Source of the DNA: Thermaceae bacterium
Lineage (GTDB): Bacteria; Deinococcota; Deinococci; Deinococcales; Thermaceae
DNA: 54,979 nucleotides
Assembly: GCA_015478585.1 (NCBI GenBank)
Contig: JADMIM010000014.1
Coordinates: forward strand, 1-54,979
Direction of reading: 5' to 3'
This document shows, piece by piece, positions 34,918 through 43,401 of this stretch. Every line of letters begins with the position of its first letter. Position 1 is the stretch's first letter. The notes beneath the pieces are model-generated. The model worked only from the letters and a program-made list of their open reading frames with translations. It was not told the DNA's origin and searched no databases. The position numbers and the translations under genes are program-made.

Positions 34918-35958
34918 CTACCTCGAGGCCCCTACGTTCAGACTTTTCAGGGCCTGGGCGGCTTCTTGATAGCTCCAGCGGTAGCGCAGCGCGGCCTGAA
35001 AGTCGGCTTTGGCCCCTGCCAGATTGCCCTGAGCTTGACGTGCCAGTCCGCGCCAATAGTAGCTTTCCTCGTGGTCGTCTATGCGCCGCAGTACGTCGTT
35101 GGCGAGTGTAATCACGTCGCTGTAGCGGCCCGCTTTGTAATAGGCCTCATACGGCCCGAACTGATACCACATCATTCGCCAAGGCCAGTTGGCAACGGTG
35201 TTGGCCGGACGGCCTGGATCGAACGCGACGTAAACTGGCAGGCTTCTCGAGCGGTCATAAGCCGCAGCCGCACCTTTAGCATCGCCTTGCTTCAGCAGCA
35301 TATCGCCCAGGTTAAACCAGGCAAAGGCGTTGCGGGGTTGGGCCTGGGTTTCGGATTTTGCCAGGGCCAGGGCTTCTTGCAGCAGCTTGGCTTGATCGCT
35401 GCGCTCGCCCAGGATGGCTTTAATCTCGGCCTCTCGAGCGGACGGATACACCACCATGTAGGTGCGATTGAAAACCTGCCATAACCCGTCTAGATCGCGA
35501 TATTTGAGGGTGACATGGGGGCCATAGTAGGAGTCAAAAGCGTTGAAATATCCAGCTTTTTGGTCGTAGCCAACCAAGAGCCTGTAGTGGCCCATGCCAC
35601 CGGTTGGGGGCACCACGAACCAGCTCTCGATGATGGTGGGAAATTTTGCCGCCAGTAGCCGCTTGAGCAGGTCGTAGTCGCCCGCCACCCCGTAGCGAAC
35701 CTGGTAGCCTTTGCTGCGTGCGTAGGCCACCATCTCCTCGAGGCTGACGTTTTTGTCGCGGGGGTTGGGCTTGAGCACCGGGGCAATCTGGTACTGGGTT
35801 TCTTGGCCGCCCCAGTAGCTCATGGCCATGCCGATGGTGACGGGGCCGCAGTTGTTGTAGCGCTGGTATTCGTGGCGAACGCCGCTCAAAGACACCTTGG
35901 ACGGCAGATTTCCAGCCAGAGCCAGCCCCAGCAGCAGGGAAAAAGCTAAAAGCCGCAT
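34918..35958 (-). CDS. Secreted C39-like cysteine peptidase with TPR repeats
   Basis: A 346-residue exported protein. A signal peptide MRLLAFSLLLGLALAG precedes a papain-like C39_2 domain with catalytic Cys37 (RYNNCGPVT), His in GGMGHYRLLVGYD and Asp/Asn-type residue in NAFDSYYG. From about residue 195 there are tetratricopeptide-like repeats (NAFAWFNLGDMLLKQGDAKGAAAAYDRS; SYYWRGLARQAQGNLAGAKADFQAAL). A secreted peptidase with a protein-binding tail is suggested; its target is unknown. It stands alone, 40 bases downstream of eutC. Confidence 0.85.
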   Translation of the reverse strand: MRLLAFSLLLGLALAGNLPSKVSLSGVRHEYQRYNNCGPVTIGMAMSYWGGQETQYQIAPVLKPNPRDKNVSLEEMVAYARSKGYQVRYGVAGDYDLLKRLLAAKFPTIIESWFVVPPTGGMGHYRLLVGYDQKAGYFNAFDSYYGPHVTLKYRDLDGLWQVFNRTYMVVYPSAREAEIKAILGERSDQAKLLQEALALAKSETQAQPRNAFAWFNLGDMLLKQGDAKGAAAAYDRSRSLPVYVAFDPGRPANTVANWPWRMMWYQFGPYEAYYKAGRYSDVITLANDVLRRIDDHEESYYWRGLARQAQGNLAGAKADFQAALRYRWSYQEAAQALKSLNVGASR

Positions 35959-35998
35959 GCCAACAGTATTCCAGAAAAGGGTGAGTTCAGCTTGTGAT

Positions 35999-36742
35999 TC
36001 AGGGCAGGTATTTCACATCTGGCTTGAGTTCGACCCCGGTTTTTCCTAGGGCCTTGGCCCCATATAAAAGCATCCGCACGGTTTCGGCGGCCTCGGCGTA
36101 GGAAAGCCCGCCGGGACGCACGTTGGAGATGCAGTTGCGCTGGGAGTCGAGATTCCCAGTGTGGGGTGCGTAGGTCAGATAAAGCCCCAGCGAGTCTGGC
36201 GAACTCAAGCCGGGCCGCTCACCGATTAAGACCAGCGTCATGCGTGCGCCTAAGGCCGCACCAATTTCATCCCCCAAAGCTACCCGCCCCTGCCGAGCCA
36301 GAACCAGCGGGGCCAGCGACCAGGAGGTATGCTCGAGCCAGGCCCCCAGGGCTTCCAGCATGGGCAGCGCGTTCTCGCTGATGGCCGCCCCCGATAGCCC
36401 GTCCACCAGGCATAAAACCAAATCGTAATGGCCGCGCTGGGAATCCAGCCTATCTTTAGAGCCCTCACTCAAGTTCCGCCCCCAATCGGGTCGCAATAGG
36501 TATTGCTGACGACTGGGAGCGGTGCTCTGAACTTCAATAAACGCTTTTCCCGACTGCCGTAAACCCACTCTTATCCGCTCCCAGTCGGGCTCCTGCCACA
36601 CTGCATCCCTAGCCTCGGCGTGGGCCAGGGCCAAGTCCAACACCGCCTCCAGCGGCAGCGCGTGCCCTACGTGACCTAAGGCCACTCGAGCCGGTGTGAA
36701 GCGCCGCAAATGCGTCCAGGAGTCGGGTTTCTTGATATCCAT
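35999..36742 (-). CDS. eutC: Ethanolamine ammonia-lyase light chain
   Basis: A 247-residue EutC, the small subunit of the adenosylcobalamin-dependent enzyme that turns ethanolamine into acetaldehyde and ammonia. Conserved parts are RFTPARVALGHVGHALPLEAVLDLALAHAEARDAV at the N-terminus, VCLVDGLSGAAISENA-like (LCLVDGLSGAAI) and LIGERPGLSSPDSLGLYLTYAP in the cobalamin domain, and RNCISNVRPGGLSY near the end. It lies 83 bases after eutB. Confidence 0.97.
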   Translation of the reverse strand: MDIKKPDSWTHLRRFTPARVALGHVGHALPLEAVLDLALAHAEARDAVWQEPDWERIRVGLRQSGKAFIEVQSTAPSRQQYLLRPDWGRNLSEGSKDRLDSQRGHYDLVLCLVDGLSGAAISENALPMLEALGAWLEHTSWSLAPLVLARQGRVALGDEIGAALGARMTLVLIGERPGLSSPDSLGLYLTYAPHTGNLDSQRNCISNVRPGGLSYAEAAETVRMLLYGAKALGKTGVELKPDVKYLP

Positions 36743-36825
36743 AAAAAGAGGGTAAAAAGGTGAAGAGCAGAAAAGGTAAAAAGTCAGGTCTTATCGCGTT
36801 TCCCACCCTTACCCTTTTGCCCTTT

Positions 36826-38208
36826 TCATCTGGCATTAAATACTTCCGGGAGTTGCAAGGCCTTACCCCTCGAGTCGCTCAACCGGTTGTCGTGAGCGAT
36901 ATTCATGCGAAGGAGCCAGGCTTCAAACTCCGGGGCGGGCCGCAAACCCAGCACCTCCCGCACGTAAAGCGCGTCGTGGAAAGAGGTGCTTTGATAGTTG
37001 AGCATCACGTCATCGGCCCCCGGAAGCCCCATCACGAAGTTGACCCCCGCCACGCCCAGCAGCGTGAGCAGGGTGTCCATATCGTCCTGGTCGGCCTCGG
37101 CATGGTTGGTGTAGCAGACATCACAGCCCATCGGCAGGCCCAGGAGTTTCGCACAGAAGTGATCCTCGAGGCCCGCCCGAATAATCTGCTTGCCGTCATA
37201 TAAATACTCTGGCCCAATAAAACCCACCACGGTGTTCACCAGAAAAGGCTGATATCGCCGGGCCAGACCGTAAGCCCTGGCCTCTATGGTCTGCTGGTCG
37301 AGGCCGTGATGGGCGTTGGCCGATAAGGCGCTGCCCTGGCCGGTCTCGAAGTACATCAGGTTGTTGCCTACCGTGCCCCGCTTCAGGCTCTGACCAGCGG
37401 CATGAGCCTCGTCCAGTAAGGCTATATCTACCCCAAAACCCTTGTTCAGGGCCTGGCTGCCACCGATGCTTTGGAAGACCAGGTCTATGGGTGCGCCGCG
37501 CTCCATGGCTGCAATGGTGTTGGTGACGTGCGCCAGGATGCAGCTCTGGGTGGGGATTTCGTAGCGCCGGATTAAGGTGTCCAGGACGGTGCTTAACTCG
37601 ACCACCGGCTTCAGCCCATCGCCGGCTGGGTTGATGCCAATCGTCGCGTCTCCACCGCCGTACAAGAGGCCATCCAGGGTGCTCGCCAGCACGCCCGCCA
37701 CGTCGTCAGAGGGGTGGTTGGGCTGGATGCGGGTGGAGAGCCGCCCGCTCAGGCCGATGGTGCTGCGAAACCGCGTCACCACACGCCGTTTGCGGGCTAC
37801 TGAAATCAAGTCCTGGTTGCGCATCAGCTTGCTGGTGGCAGCAACCATTTCCGGCAACAAACCCCAGGTCAGGTTTTCCAGAACTTGGGGGGTGGCCTCG
37901 TCGCTGAGCAAAAAGTCGCGCAACTCGCCCACCGTAAAGCCACGAATGGGGGCGAAGGCGGCGGGGTGGTGGGACTCGAGCAGATAACCGCTGACCTCGT
38001 CGGTTTCGGGTGGGATAAGGGGGTGCTCGAGGAAGTCAGTTAGCGGAACTTCGGCCAAGGTGCGCTGGGCTAGGACGCGCTCCACCTGGCTCTCGGCTGC
38101 AACCCCGGCCAGCACGTCTCCCGAGCGTAGGGGCGTGGCCTTCGCCAGCAGGGTCTTGAGGTCGCCGAAGGTGTGGGCGAGACCTCGGTGTGTCGTTGAG
38201 TAGGGCAT
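36826..38208 (-). CDS. eutB: Ethanolamine ammonia-lyase heavy chain
   Basis: A 460-residue catalytic subunit with the TIM-barrel core: LLYGGGDATIGINPAGD (substrate and cobalamin side), FQSIGGSQALNKGFGVDI, QGSALSANAHHGLDQQTIEARAYGLAR, and MGCDVCYTNHAEADQDDMDTLL. Full length and no visible defects. eutA reactivase and microcompartment shell genes are not beside it. It is cotranscribed with eutC and preceded by the permease gene 54 bases upstream. Confidence 0.97.
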   Translation of the reverse strand: MPYSTTHRGLAHTFGDLKTLLAKATPLRSGDVLAGVAAESQVERVLAQRTLAEVPLTDFLEHPLIPPETDEVSGYLLESHHPAAFAPIRGFTVGELRDFLLSDEATPQVLENLTWGLLPEMVAATSKLMRNQDLISVARKRRVVTRFRSTIGLSGRLSTRIQPNHPSDDVAGVLASTLDGLLYGGGDATIGINPAGDGLKPVVELSTVLDTLIRRYEIPTQSCILAHVTNTIAAMERGAPIDLVFQSIGGSQALNKGFGVDIALLDEAHAAGQSLKRGTVGNNLMYFETGQGSALSANAHHGLDQQTIEARAYGLARRYQPFLVNTVVGFIGPEYLYDGKQIIRAGLEDHFCAKLLGLPMGCDVCYTNHAEADQDDMDTLLTLLGVAGVNFVMGLPGADDVMLNYQSTSFHDALYVREVLGLRPAPEFEAWLLRMNIAHDNRLSDSRGKALQLPEVFNAR

Positions 38209-38262
38209 GGCTTATTCCCTCACCCTCTCCCAAAGGTAGAGGGGACTTTAATCAACGTGCTC

Positions 38263-39795
38263 TCAATCATCCGCTGAGCCCAGGGCCTTTTCGGCCTGAG
38301 CAATCTCTGCCTGCCGCTTGGCTACTTGGTCGCCGATGGGTGGGCCTTGGAAGCGGCGCTGCTCCAAGGCAAACCAGACCACCGCCAGCAGCACGAAAAA
38401 GCCCACCGTGAGCCACAAAGCCTTGTCGTTGGGGGGCTGGATGCCCACGATGAAGATAAACACCACCGCTGCAATCACCAGCGCCGCCACCACCCGAAAC
38501 ACCGGCCCCAAATCCCAAGGCCCCATCTGCCGCCACTTGTTCCCGTAAGCCAGCAGCCCAGCCGCCACCGGCATCCCATAAGACAGGAAAAGGAAAATCA
38601 CCGTCACCGAGACGATGGTGGAGTAGACCGGGGCATACAGGGTAAAGAGGATGCTCACCGCTGCCGCCGTCCAGATGGCGACCACCGGGACGCGGTAGCC
38701 AGGGTGAATCGAGCGAAGTTGCCTGGAGAGGGGAAAGCCGCCATCGCGGGCGAAAGCGAAAATCATGCGCGAGGCACTGGTCACAGTAGCCAGGCCGCAC
38801 AGAAACTGAGCTATGAAGATGCCGAAATAGAGGATTTCGCGCAAGCCCCCCGGAATCACCTTGTTCATGGTGTCGAAAAACACCCCGTAGCCGGTTTTAG
38901 CGGCCTCGCCCATGTTAGGAATAGCAATTACAAAGGCAATCAGCATGATCCAGCCAAACAGCGACGACCACAGTACGCTTCCCACGATGCCCCTCGGCAC
39001 GGCGCGGTTGGCTCCTACGGTCTCCTCGGAGGTATGGGCCGAGGCATCGAAACCGGTGATGGTGTAAATCGGCAGCAGCAGCCCCAGTAGGAACACCCAA
39101 GTCAGGCTGGTGCTGGGCCAGACCCCACCCCCAGCATCGCCGGAGTAGTTGTGAAACGTCCACAGGCGGCTCCAGTCGTGACTGGGGGCAAAGATTAGCA
39201 GGCTGGCGGTGAGCACCAGGGTTACGCCAAAAATCAGGTAGCCCGAGAGGTCGGTCAGGCGTGTGGTCAGGCCGATACCCAGGTGGTTCACCAGGGCTTG
39301 CAGCGCGGTGATAATCACCACGAAGATGATTTGTGTGGGCAGGTCGCCGTTGAGGTGCAAAGCTGGCCCGAAAGCTCCGATGAAAAAGTAAAAAGTTCCC
39401 ACGTTAATCGCGCCCAACACCGTGACCAGGCCGAGCAGGTTGAGCCAGGCTGTAGCCCAGCCCCAGCCGCGCCCGCCCAGGATCGAACTCCAGTGGTACA
39501 GACCGCCTGCCGTGGGGTAGGCCGAGCCAATTTGCGCCATTCCCAGCGCGAACAGCAGGCTAATCAGACAGCCGATGGGCCAACCGATGCCAATGGCTGC
39601 CCCGCCCGCCCCGCTGATGCCCTGCCCCAGGGAGTTGATGCCCCCCGACAGGATGCAGATGATGGAAAACGAGATGGCGAAGTTGGAGAAGGCGTGCATT
39701 CGCCGGGACAACTCCTGGGCATAGCCCATGCTATGCAACAGCTTCACGTCCTGGTCTACGGTCTGGGCTTCTTCCCGGTTGGGTTCCTGGGCCAT
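38263..39795 (-). CDS. APC-superfamily permease, probably for ethanolamine
   Basis: A 510-residue amino acid/choline-type permease with about twelve spans. The N-terminus (LHSMGYAQELSRRMHAFSNFAISFSIICILSGGINSL) and the GQGISGAGGAAIGIGWPIG segment are typical of ACT/GABA-choline permeases. Direct proximity to eutBC makes ethanolamine the best guess, although EutH and EutP families differ. AGGAGG lies upstream of its start. Confidence 0.88.
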   Translation of the reverse strand: MAQEPNREEAQTVDQDVKLLHSMGYAQELSRRMHAFSNFAISFSIICILSGGINSLGQGISGAGGAAIGIGWPIGCLISLLFALGMAQIGSAYPTAGGLYHWSSILGGRGWGWATAWLNLLGLVTVLGAINVGTFYFFIGAFGPALHLNGDLPTQIIFVVIITALQALVNHLGIGLTTRLTDLSGYLIFGVTLVLTASLLIFAPSHDWSRLWTFHNYSGDAGGGVWPSTSLTWVFLLGLLLPIYTITGFDASAHTSEETVGANRAVPRGIVGSVLWSSLFGWIMLIAFVIAIPNMGEAAKTGYGVFFDTMNKVIPGGLREILYFGIFIAQFLCGLATVTSASRMIFAFARDGGFPLSRQLRSIHPGYRVPVVAIWTAAAVSILFTLYAPVYSTIVSVTVIFLFLSYGMPVAAGLLAYGNKWRQMGPWDLGPVFRVVAALVIAAVVFIFIVGIQPPNDKALWLTVGFFVLLAVVWFALEQRRFQGPPIGDQVAKRQAEIAQAEKALGSADD

Positions 39796-40005
39796 ATGAC
39801 TTCCTCCTGTGGGGGCAGTTAGAAATATGAGATCAACAAATTCCTAAGACCATACCGTGCTTAAGGTCAAAAGCGCAAGCCCTGAATATAGACAACGGAG
39901 CTCGAGGCCAAAAGACGAGGATAGCTGAGCCTTCTCGGCTCTATCCACCGCGTCCTCCCGTGACCACTTCGCCCATTAGCGCAGGCTACTTACTGAAGGC
40001 TAAGG

Positions 40006-40323
40006 TCAGGAGTGGAAAATCTTGTACAGCGTGACCAGCACGATTAATACGCCAAAGAGTTGCTTGATGCGCGCCGAAGGTACGAAAAGGCGGGTAGCCT
40101 CGAGTTGAATCCAGACGGATGCGATAACTATTTTTGAGGACTCGGCCACAAACTGGAGCCCGGTAAGCAAACAAGTGCCAAACGAGGAAAGCAAGGTTTC
40201 CACTAGGTTGAAGCCTGCCTGGGGATCGGCACGTTTGGCCCCCAGTTCCAGAGTAAATGTGCGTACTAAAGCTAGCGCGTGCTGGCTATCTTGGCGCTCG
40301 ACTTGTACCGTGTAGGTCTGCAT
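40006..40323 (-). pseudogene. OsmC-like gene fused to the end of a TSUP (TauE/SafE-like) gene
   Basis: The first 75 or so residues are an OsmC/YhfA-type protein (FTLELGAKRADPQAGFNLVETLLSSFGTCLLTGLQFVAES), including the Cys expected in the active site. The OsmC half is then cut short, and the reading runs into SARIKQLFGVLIVLVTLYKIF, a hydrophobic segment resembling the C-terminal helix of TSUP sulfite/sulfonate exporters. The simplest history is a deletion joining two neighbouring genes. The product is unlikely to work as either. It is divergent from the broken ArsR gene. Confidence 0.6.
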
Positions 40324-40354
40324 AATCTCCCCTAGAAGAGGCTATGGTTCAATC

Positions 40355-40630
40355 ATGGCTGCCTCAATCGAAATTGAAGTCACTGCTAAAGCTTTTCAGG
40401 CTTTGGCGGATCCCACTCGCCTGAGTATCCTGCGTGTGCTGCAACAGGGTACGTGGTGTGTGTGCGAAATCCAGGAGCAACTCCCAAAGGTCGCTCCCAA
40501 CTTACTTTCACATCATCTGCGGGCGCTGTGAGAAGTTGGTTTGGTGGAAGCTAGCAAGCGTGGACGTTGGGTGGATTACCGCCTCAACGTAGCGACCCTA
40601 AAAGCTTTACGCTCGGCTATTCCGGGCTAA
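40355..40630 (+). pseudogene. ArsR-family regulator interrupted by one stop codon
   Basis: The 91-codon frame encodes an ArsR/SmtB winged helix (FQALADPTRLSILRVLQQGTWCVCEIQEQLPK, then NLLSHHLRAL) but TGA at 40529-40531 interrupts it; the frame then continues EVGLVEASKRGRWVDYRLN to a TAA. Homologues have Arg at this point (CGA to TGA is a single transition). The Cys pair in WCVCEI recalls BigR/SqrR-type sulfide sensors, fitting an OsmC/TSUP partner. Confidence 0.88.
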
Positions 40631-40716
40631 ATACAAAGTAGATAAAGGTTTGAGGTAAGCCGTGAGCAGTGGCAATGTGAAAGGCTCGAGTTCGTCTGGG
40701 GCGTGCAGTAAATCCC

Positions 40717-41970
40717 TCACCGCAGGCTATGCCGGACTCGAGATACCGCCAGCGCTGAGAGTGCGGTAGTCAGGGTTAGAAGCGCCAGAACTGCCGTATA
40801 CCCACCGGAAGTTTGGTGGATAATTCCAGCTAGTATAGGAGCCGCAGCGCTGGTAAAAGCCGTCACCAGGGCGATGGTTCCATTCAACCGACCATAGTTG
40901 AGGGAACCAAAAGTTTCGGCCAGCAGTGTGGCCCGCGCCAGGGTAATGGCCCCGTTGCTGATGCCGAAAAAAGCCGCAAAAATCCATACCCCTGCCATGC
41001 CCGGAAGGGTCAACAACACCAGCAGAGCCAGCGCGTGCAGCCCAAAAGTAAGGGTAGCCAGGGTATGCAGGGAGAGCCTCGAGGTCAGCGGGGTAAAGAA
41101 ACTCCGTCCAGCCAGCTGCATCAGCCCTATCGAACCGGCGGCTGCGGCCACCAATCCGGGCACATAACCGCGCTCGAGCAATAGCGCCACCAGATGCACC
41201 CCGATAGCGCTTGCAGCCATTCTTGCTAGGGCCACCGCCACTACCAGCCACCAAAAAGCTGGCATACGGTAGGCGTGCTGGGCGCTGATGCTTGGCTCAC
41301 TGGGCTGGGGGCTATCAAGGATATCAACTCCGTCGGGCTCGAGGCCCAGGTCTTGCGGGCGGTGACGCAAAACCAGAGCGTGCAAAGGTATTGTGCTTAA
41401 GGCCAGAATCAGGGCCAGCATTTCCAACGCGCCCCGCCAGGCCAAAGCATTCACTAGCCAAGTGGTGAGAGGGATAAAAATTGTGCTGGCGAGCCCGGCA
41501 GTCAGGGTCACGATCAGCATGGCTCGATGGTGCTCTTTGCGAAACCATACTGCCACCACCGTAAAAGCTACCTCGTACAGCACCGCAGCCATGGCCAGGC
41601 CGAGGCCAAGGGCTACCAGGTAAAGTCCCAGTAAACTGTGTATCTGCGACCAACCCAGCAGGGTCAGGGCGGCCAGCCCCGAGCCCAGCGTCATCAGGCC
41701 TCGAGCCCCCTGTCGGTCTATCCAGTGCCCCACCGGAATTGCCGCCAGGCCCGCTACCAACAATGCCAGCGAAAAAGCTCCCGAGGTCTGGGTGCGGCTC
41801 CAACCAAACTCGGCCTCCATCGGCTTGATGAACACCCCAAAGCCGTAGTACAGCACGCCGTAGCCCACCGTTTGAGTAAGGGCCAAGACCCAGGCGATGC
41901 GCCAGCCATAGTAGGGTGTCGGCGGGCTCTGCTCGCTGTTGGTGGGCGGGCGGCTGAGGGGTTGGGCCAT
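40717..41970 (-). CDS. MFS transporter of the arsenical-resistance operon
   Basis: A 417-residue major facilitator of the monocarboxylate/oxalate-formate type with twelve predicted spans, beginning YYGWRIAWVLALTQTVGYGVLYYGFGVFIKPMEAEFGWSRTQ. ATG at 41970 is used; a longer frame overlaps the preceding acetyltransferase gene. It lies five bases after arsN1 and completes the operon. MFS members next to ars genes export arsenicals or their conjugates; acetylated arsinothricin is a possible cargo, not shown by sequence. Confidence 0.87.
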   Translation of the reverse strand: MAQPLSRPPTNSEQSPPTPYYGWRIAWVLALTQTVGYGVLYYGFGVFIKPMEAEFGWSRTQTSGAFSLALLVAGLAAIPVGHWIDRQGARGLMTLGSGLAALTLLGWSQIHSLLGLYLVALGLGLAMAAVLYEVAFTVVAVWFRKEHHRAMLIVTLTAGLASTIFIPLTTWLVNALAWRGALEMLALILALSTIPLHALVLRHRPQDLGLEPDGVDILDSPQPSEPSISAQHAYRMPAFWWLVVAVALARMAASAIGVHLVALLLERGYVPGLVAAAAGSIGLMQLAGRSFFTPLTSRLSLHTLATLTFGLHALALLVLLTLPGMAGVWIFAAFFGISNGAITLARATLLAETFGSLNYGRLNGTIALVTAFTSAAAPILAGIIHQTSGGYTAVLALLTLTTALSALAVSRVRHSLR

Positions 41971-41975
41971 AGGGT

Positions 41976-42470
41976 TCAGGTCAGGTTGGACTCGAGCAAT
42001 CTTTCGACGATTACCACGTCGCGCCAGACTCCCTCGAGCTTGCCGTGTTTCTCGTACACACCCACCTCCCTGAAGCCGTGGCGCTTGCATAATGCCCGTG
42101 AGGCGGTATTCTCAGGGAAGATTCTCGATGTCAGCTTCCATAAACCCGCCTGTTCACAGGCCAGAATAAATGTGGTCATCAGCGTATCGCCGATACCTTG
42201 GCCCCTGGCGGTTTCGGCGACGTAGACCGAAAACTCAGCGATTCCGGCGTAGCACACTCTAGGGCGGTAGCTCGAGGCCTGAATCCAACCCAGCACCTGT
42301 CGGCCCTTTTCCGCGACCAGCAGAGGATGTTTGGGGTCGCCTAGCCCGCTCTGTAGGTCTGGCACGGTACGCTCGGCAGTCTCGAAGGTGGCCAGGCGTG
42401 AGCGAATGCCCTGGTTGTAAATTTCGGCAATCGCAGCCAGATCGTCTGGGATGGCAGCCCGAATCTTCAC
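41976..42470 (-). CDS. arsN1: Arsinothricin N-acetyltransferase ArsN1-like (GNAT; PAT/Bar relative)
   Basis: A 164-residue GNAT acetyltransferase of the phosphinothricin acetyltransferase group. Conserved blocks: RAAIPDDLAAIAEIYNQGI, FSVYVAETARGQGIGDTLM (acetyl-CoA loop), WKLTSRIFPENTASRALCKRHGFREVGVYEKHG and WRDVVIVERLL. The last block and YRPRVCYAGIAEFSVYV fit ArsN1, which acetylates the amino group of arsinothricin and phosphinothricin. Location between arsN2 and an MFS gene supports arsenic over the herbicide antibiotic. Two bases separate it from arsN2. Confidence 0.85.
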   Translation of the reverse strand: MKIRAAIPDDLAAIAEIYNQGIRSRLATFETAERTVPDLQSGLGDPKHPLLVAEKGRQVLGWIQASSYRPRVCYAGIAEFSVYVAETARGQGIGDTLMTTFILACEQAGLWKLTSRIFPENTASRALCKRHGFREVGVYEKHGKLEGVWRDVVIVERLLESNLT

Positions 42471-42472
42471 GC

Positions 42473-42904
42473 TTATAGTCTAAGTGTCATGCCAACGGCG
42501 GTGTCGGGGCAGGCTCCGCTGAGTTCCTCCGAATCATTCAGAGATCGGGGCAGTTGCGAAGGTTCGATTGGCACGAAACCGAAGCGGGGAAAGTAGTTCT
42601 GGGCGGTAGTGGTGAGCAGGGAAAGCGAAGAGAGTCCCTGGTGCTGGGCCAGCTCGAGAATCCCCCGCGTCAGCTTCTCTCCAAGCCCGTGCAAGCGGTA
42701 GGCTTCGTCCACCGCCACCGAGCGCAGCAATCCCGCGTCCTCGTGGATTTCTAAACCTGCACAGCCGATAATCCGGTCACTGTCCAGGGCCAGGATGAAG
42801 TTCTGAAGGTGCTCCTTAACGCCTGCTAAAGGTAGTTGTGCCACCTCGAGCAGGGCCAGCACTTCGGGCAAGTCATCTGAAGTTGCAGTGCAGAAACTAA
42901 TCAC
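42473..42904 (-). CDS. arsN2: ArsN2-like GNAT acetyltransferase
   Basis: A 143-residue GNAT protein found in ars operons. Blocks: LPEVLALLEVAQLPLAGVKEHLQNFILALD, IGCAGLEIHEDAGLLRSVAVDEAYRLHGLGEKLTRGIL (acetyl-CoA site) and LLTTTAQNYFPRFGFVPIEPSQLP. The start is GTG at 42904, overlapping the stop of the DUF6428 gene by eight bases; a much longer frame would overlap that gene wholly. Its substrate is not established; it is likely an arsenical or a related amino compound. Confidence 0.85.
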   Translation of the reverse strand: MISFCTATSDDLPEVLALLEVAQLPLAGVKEHLQNFILALDSDRIIGCAGLEIHEDAGLLRSVAVDEAYRLHGLGEKLTRGILELAQHQGLSSLSLLTTTAQNYFPRFGFVPIEPSQLPRSLNDSEELSGACPDTAVGMTLRL

Positions 42905-43400
42905 AACAACCGCCCTTAGCGACGACCTCGAGTTCAATCGGTTTGTTGCTAACTTCTGGCGTGCAGCACGAATTTCCCCCGGCTGTACGGTCTGCGGCTT
43001 TACAGCGCACGCCGGGAGGGGAGAGGTGAACGATGACCGCATCGCCTCCGGTTTCCACGCTCCCAACGTGGTAGTGAATCGCTGGAGTCTGGGAATCGCC
43101 GTACTCGAGCCGTATCTCCGAGTCCGGGCGTACCGCCACCGAGGCCGCCACGCGGTGGTAGATGCCCATGAACTTATCTGCTCGCATATATTCGGGTTTA
43201 TCTTGGCGGCTTGGCTCCTGGAGCTGTACCACCGTCTCACGCCAGAAGTTGGCCTGACCGCCGCAGTCCATCGTCTCGTAGGTGAGGTTCATCACCTCGG
43301 TGACGTGATAGCCGGGGGCTACGGTTTTGCCCCCATACTCGAAAACTAGGGGCTTCTCCGCGTGCTGACCGAGGATACCTAAGAAGGTCTGGGTGTCCAT
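42897..43400 (-). CDS. DUF6428-family protein of ars operons
   Basis: A 167-residue protein starting MDTQTFLGILGQHAEKPLVFEYGGKTVAPGYHVTEVMNLTYETMDCGGQANFWRETVVQL, the family opening I recall from ars gene clusters. The C-terminal part is Cys-rich, with SCC and a final GGCCD, an unusual feature suggesting metal or arsenite binding. AAAGGAG precedes ATG 43400. No enzyme activity is known. It is the second gene of the operon. Confidence 0.8.
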   Translation of the reverse strand: MDTQTFLGILGQHAEKPLVFEYGGKTVAPGYHVTEVMNLTYETMDCGGQANFWRETVVQLQEPSRQDKPEYMRADKFMGIYHRVAASVAVRPDSEIRLEYGDSQTPAIHYHVGSVETGGDAVIVHLSPPGVRCKAADRTAGGNSCCTPEVSNKPIELEVVAKGGCCD

Positions 43401-43401
43401 G

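Noticed and set aside
39796-40005. Cobalamin riboswitch upstream of the eut genes
   Set aside because: No B12-box wording was visible and the stretch does not show the needed set of helices.
42905-43240. Longer N-terminal extension of the ArsN2-like protein
   Set aside because: It would translate the DUF6428 gene in a wrong frame; the GTG start at 42904 gives the normal family length.
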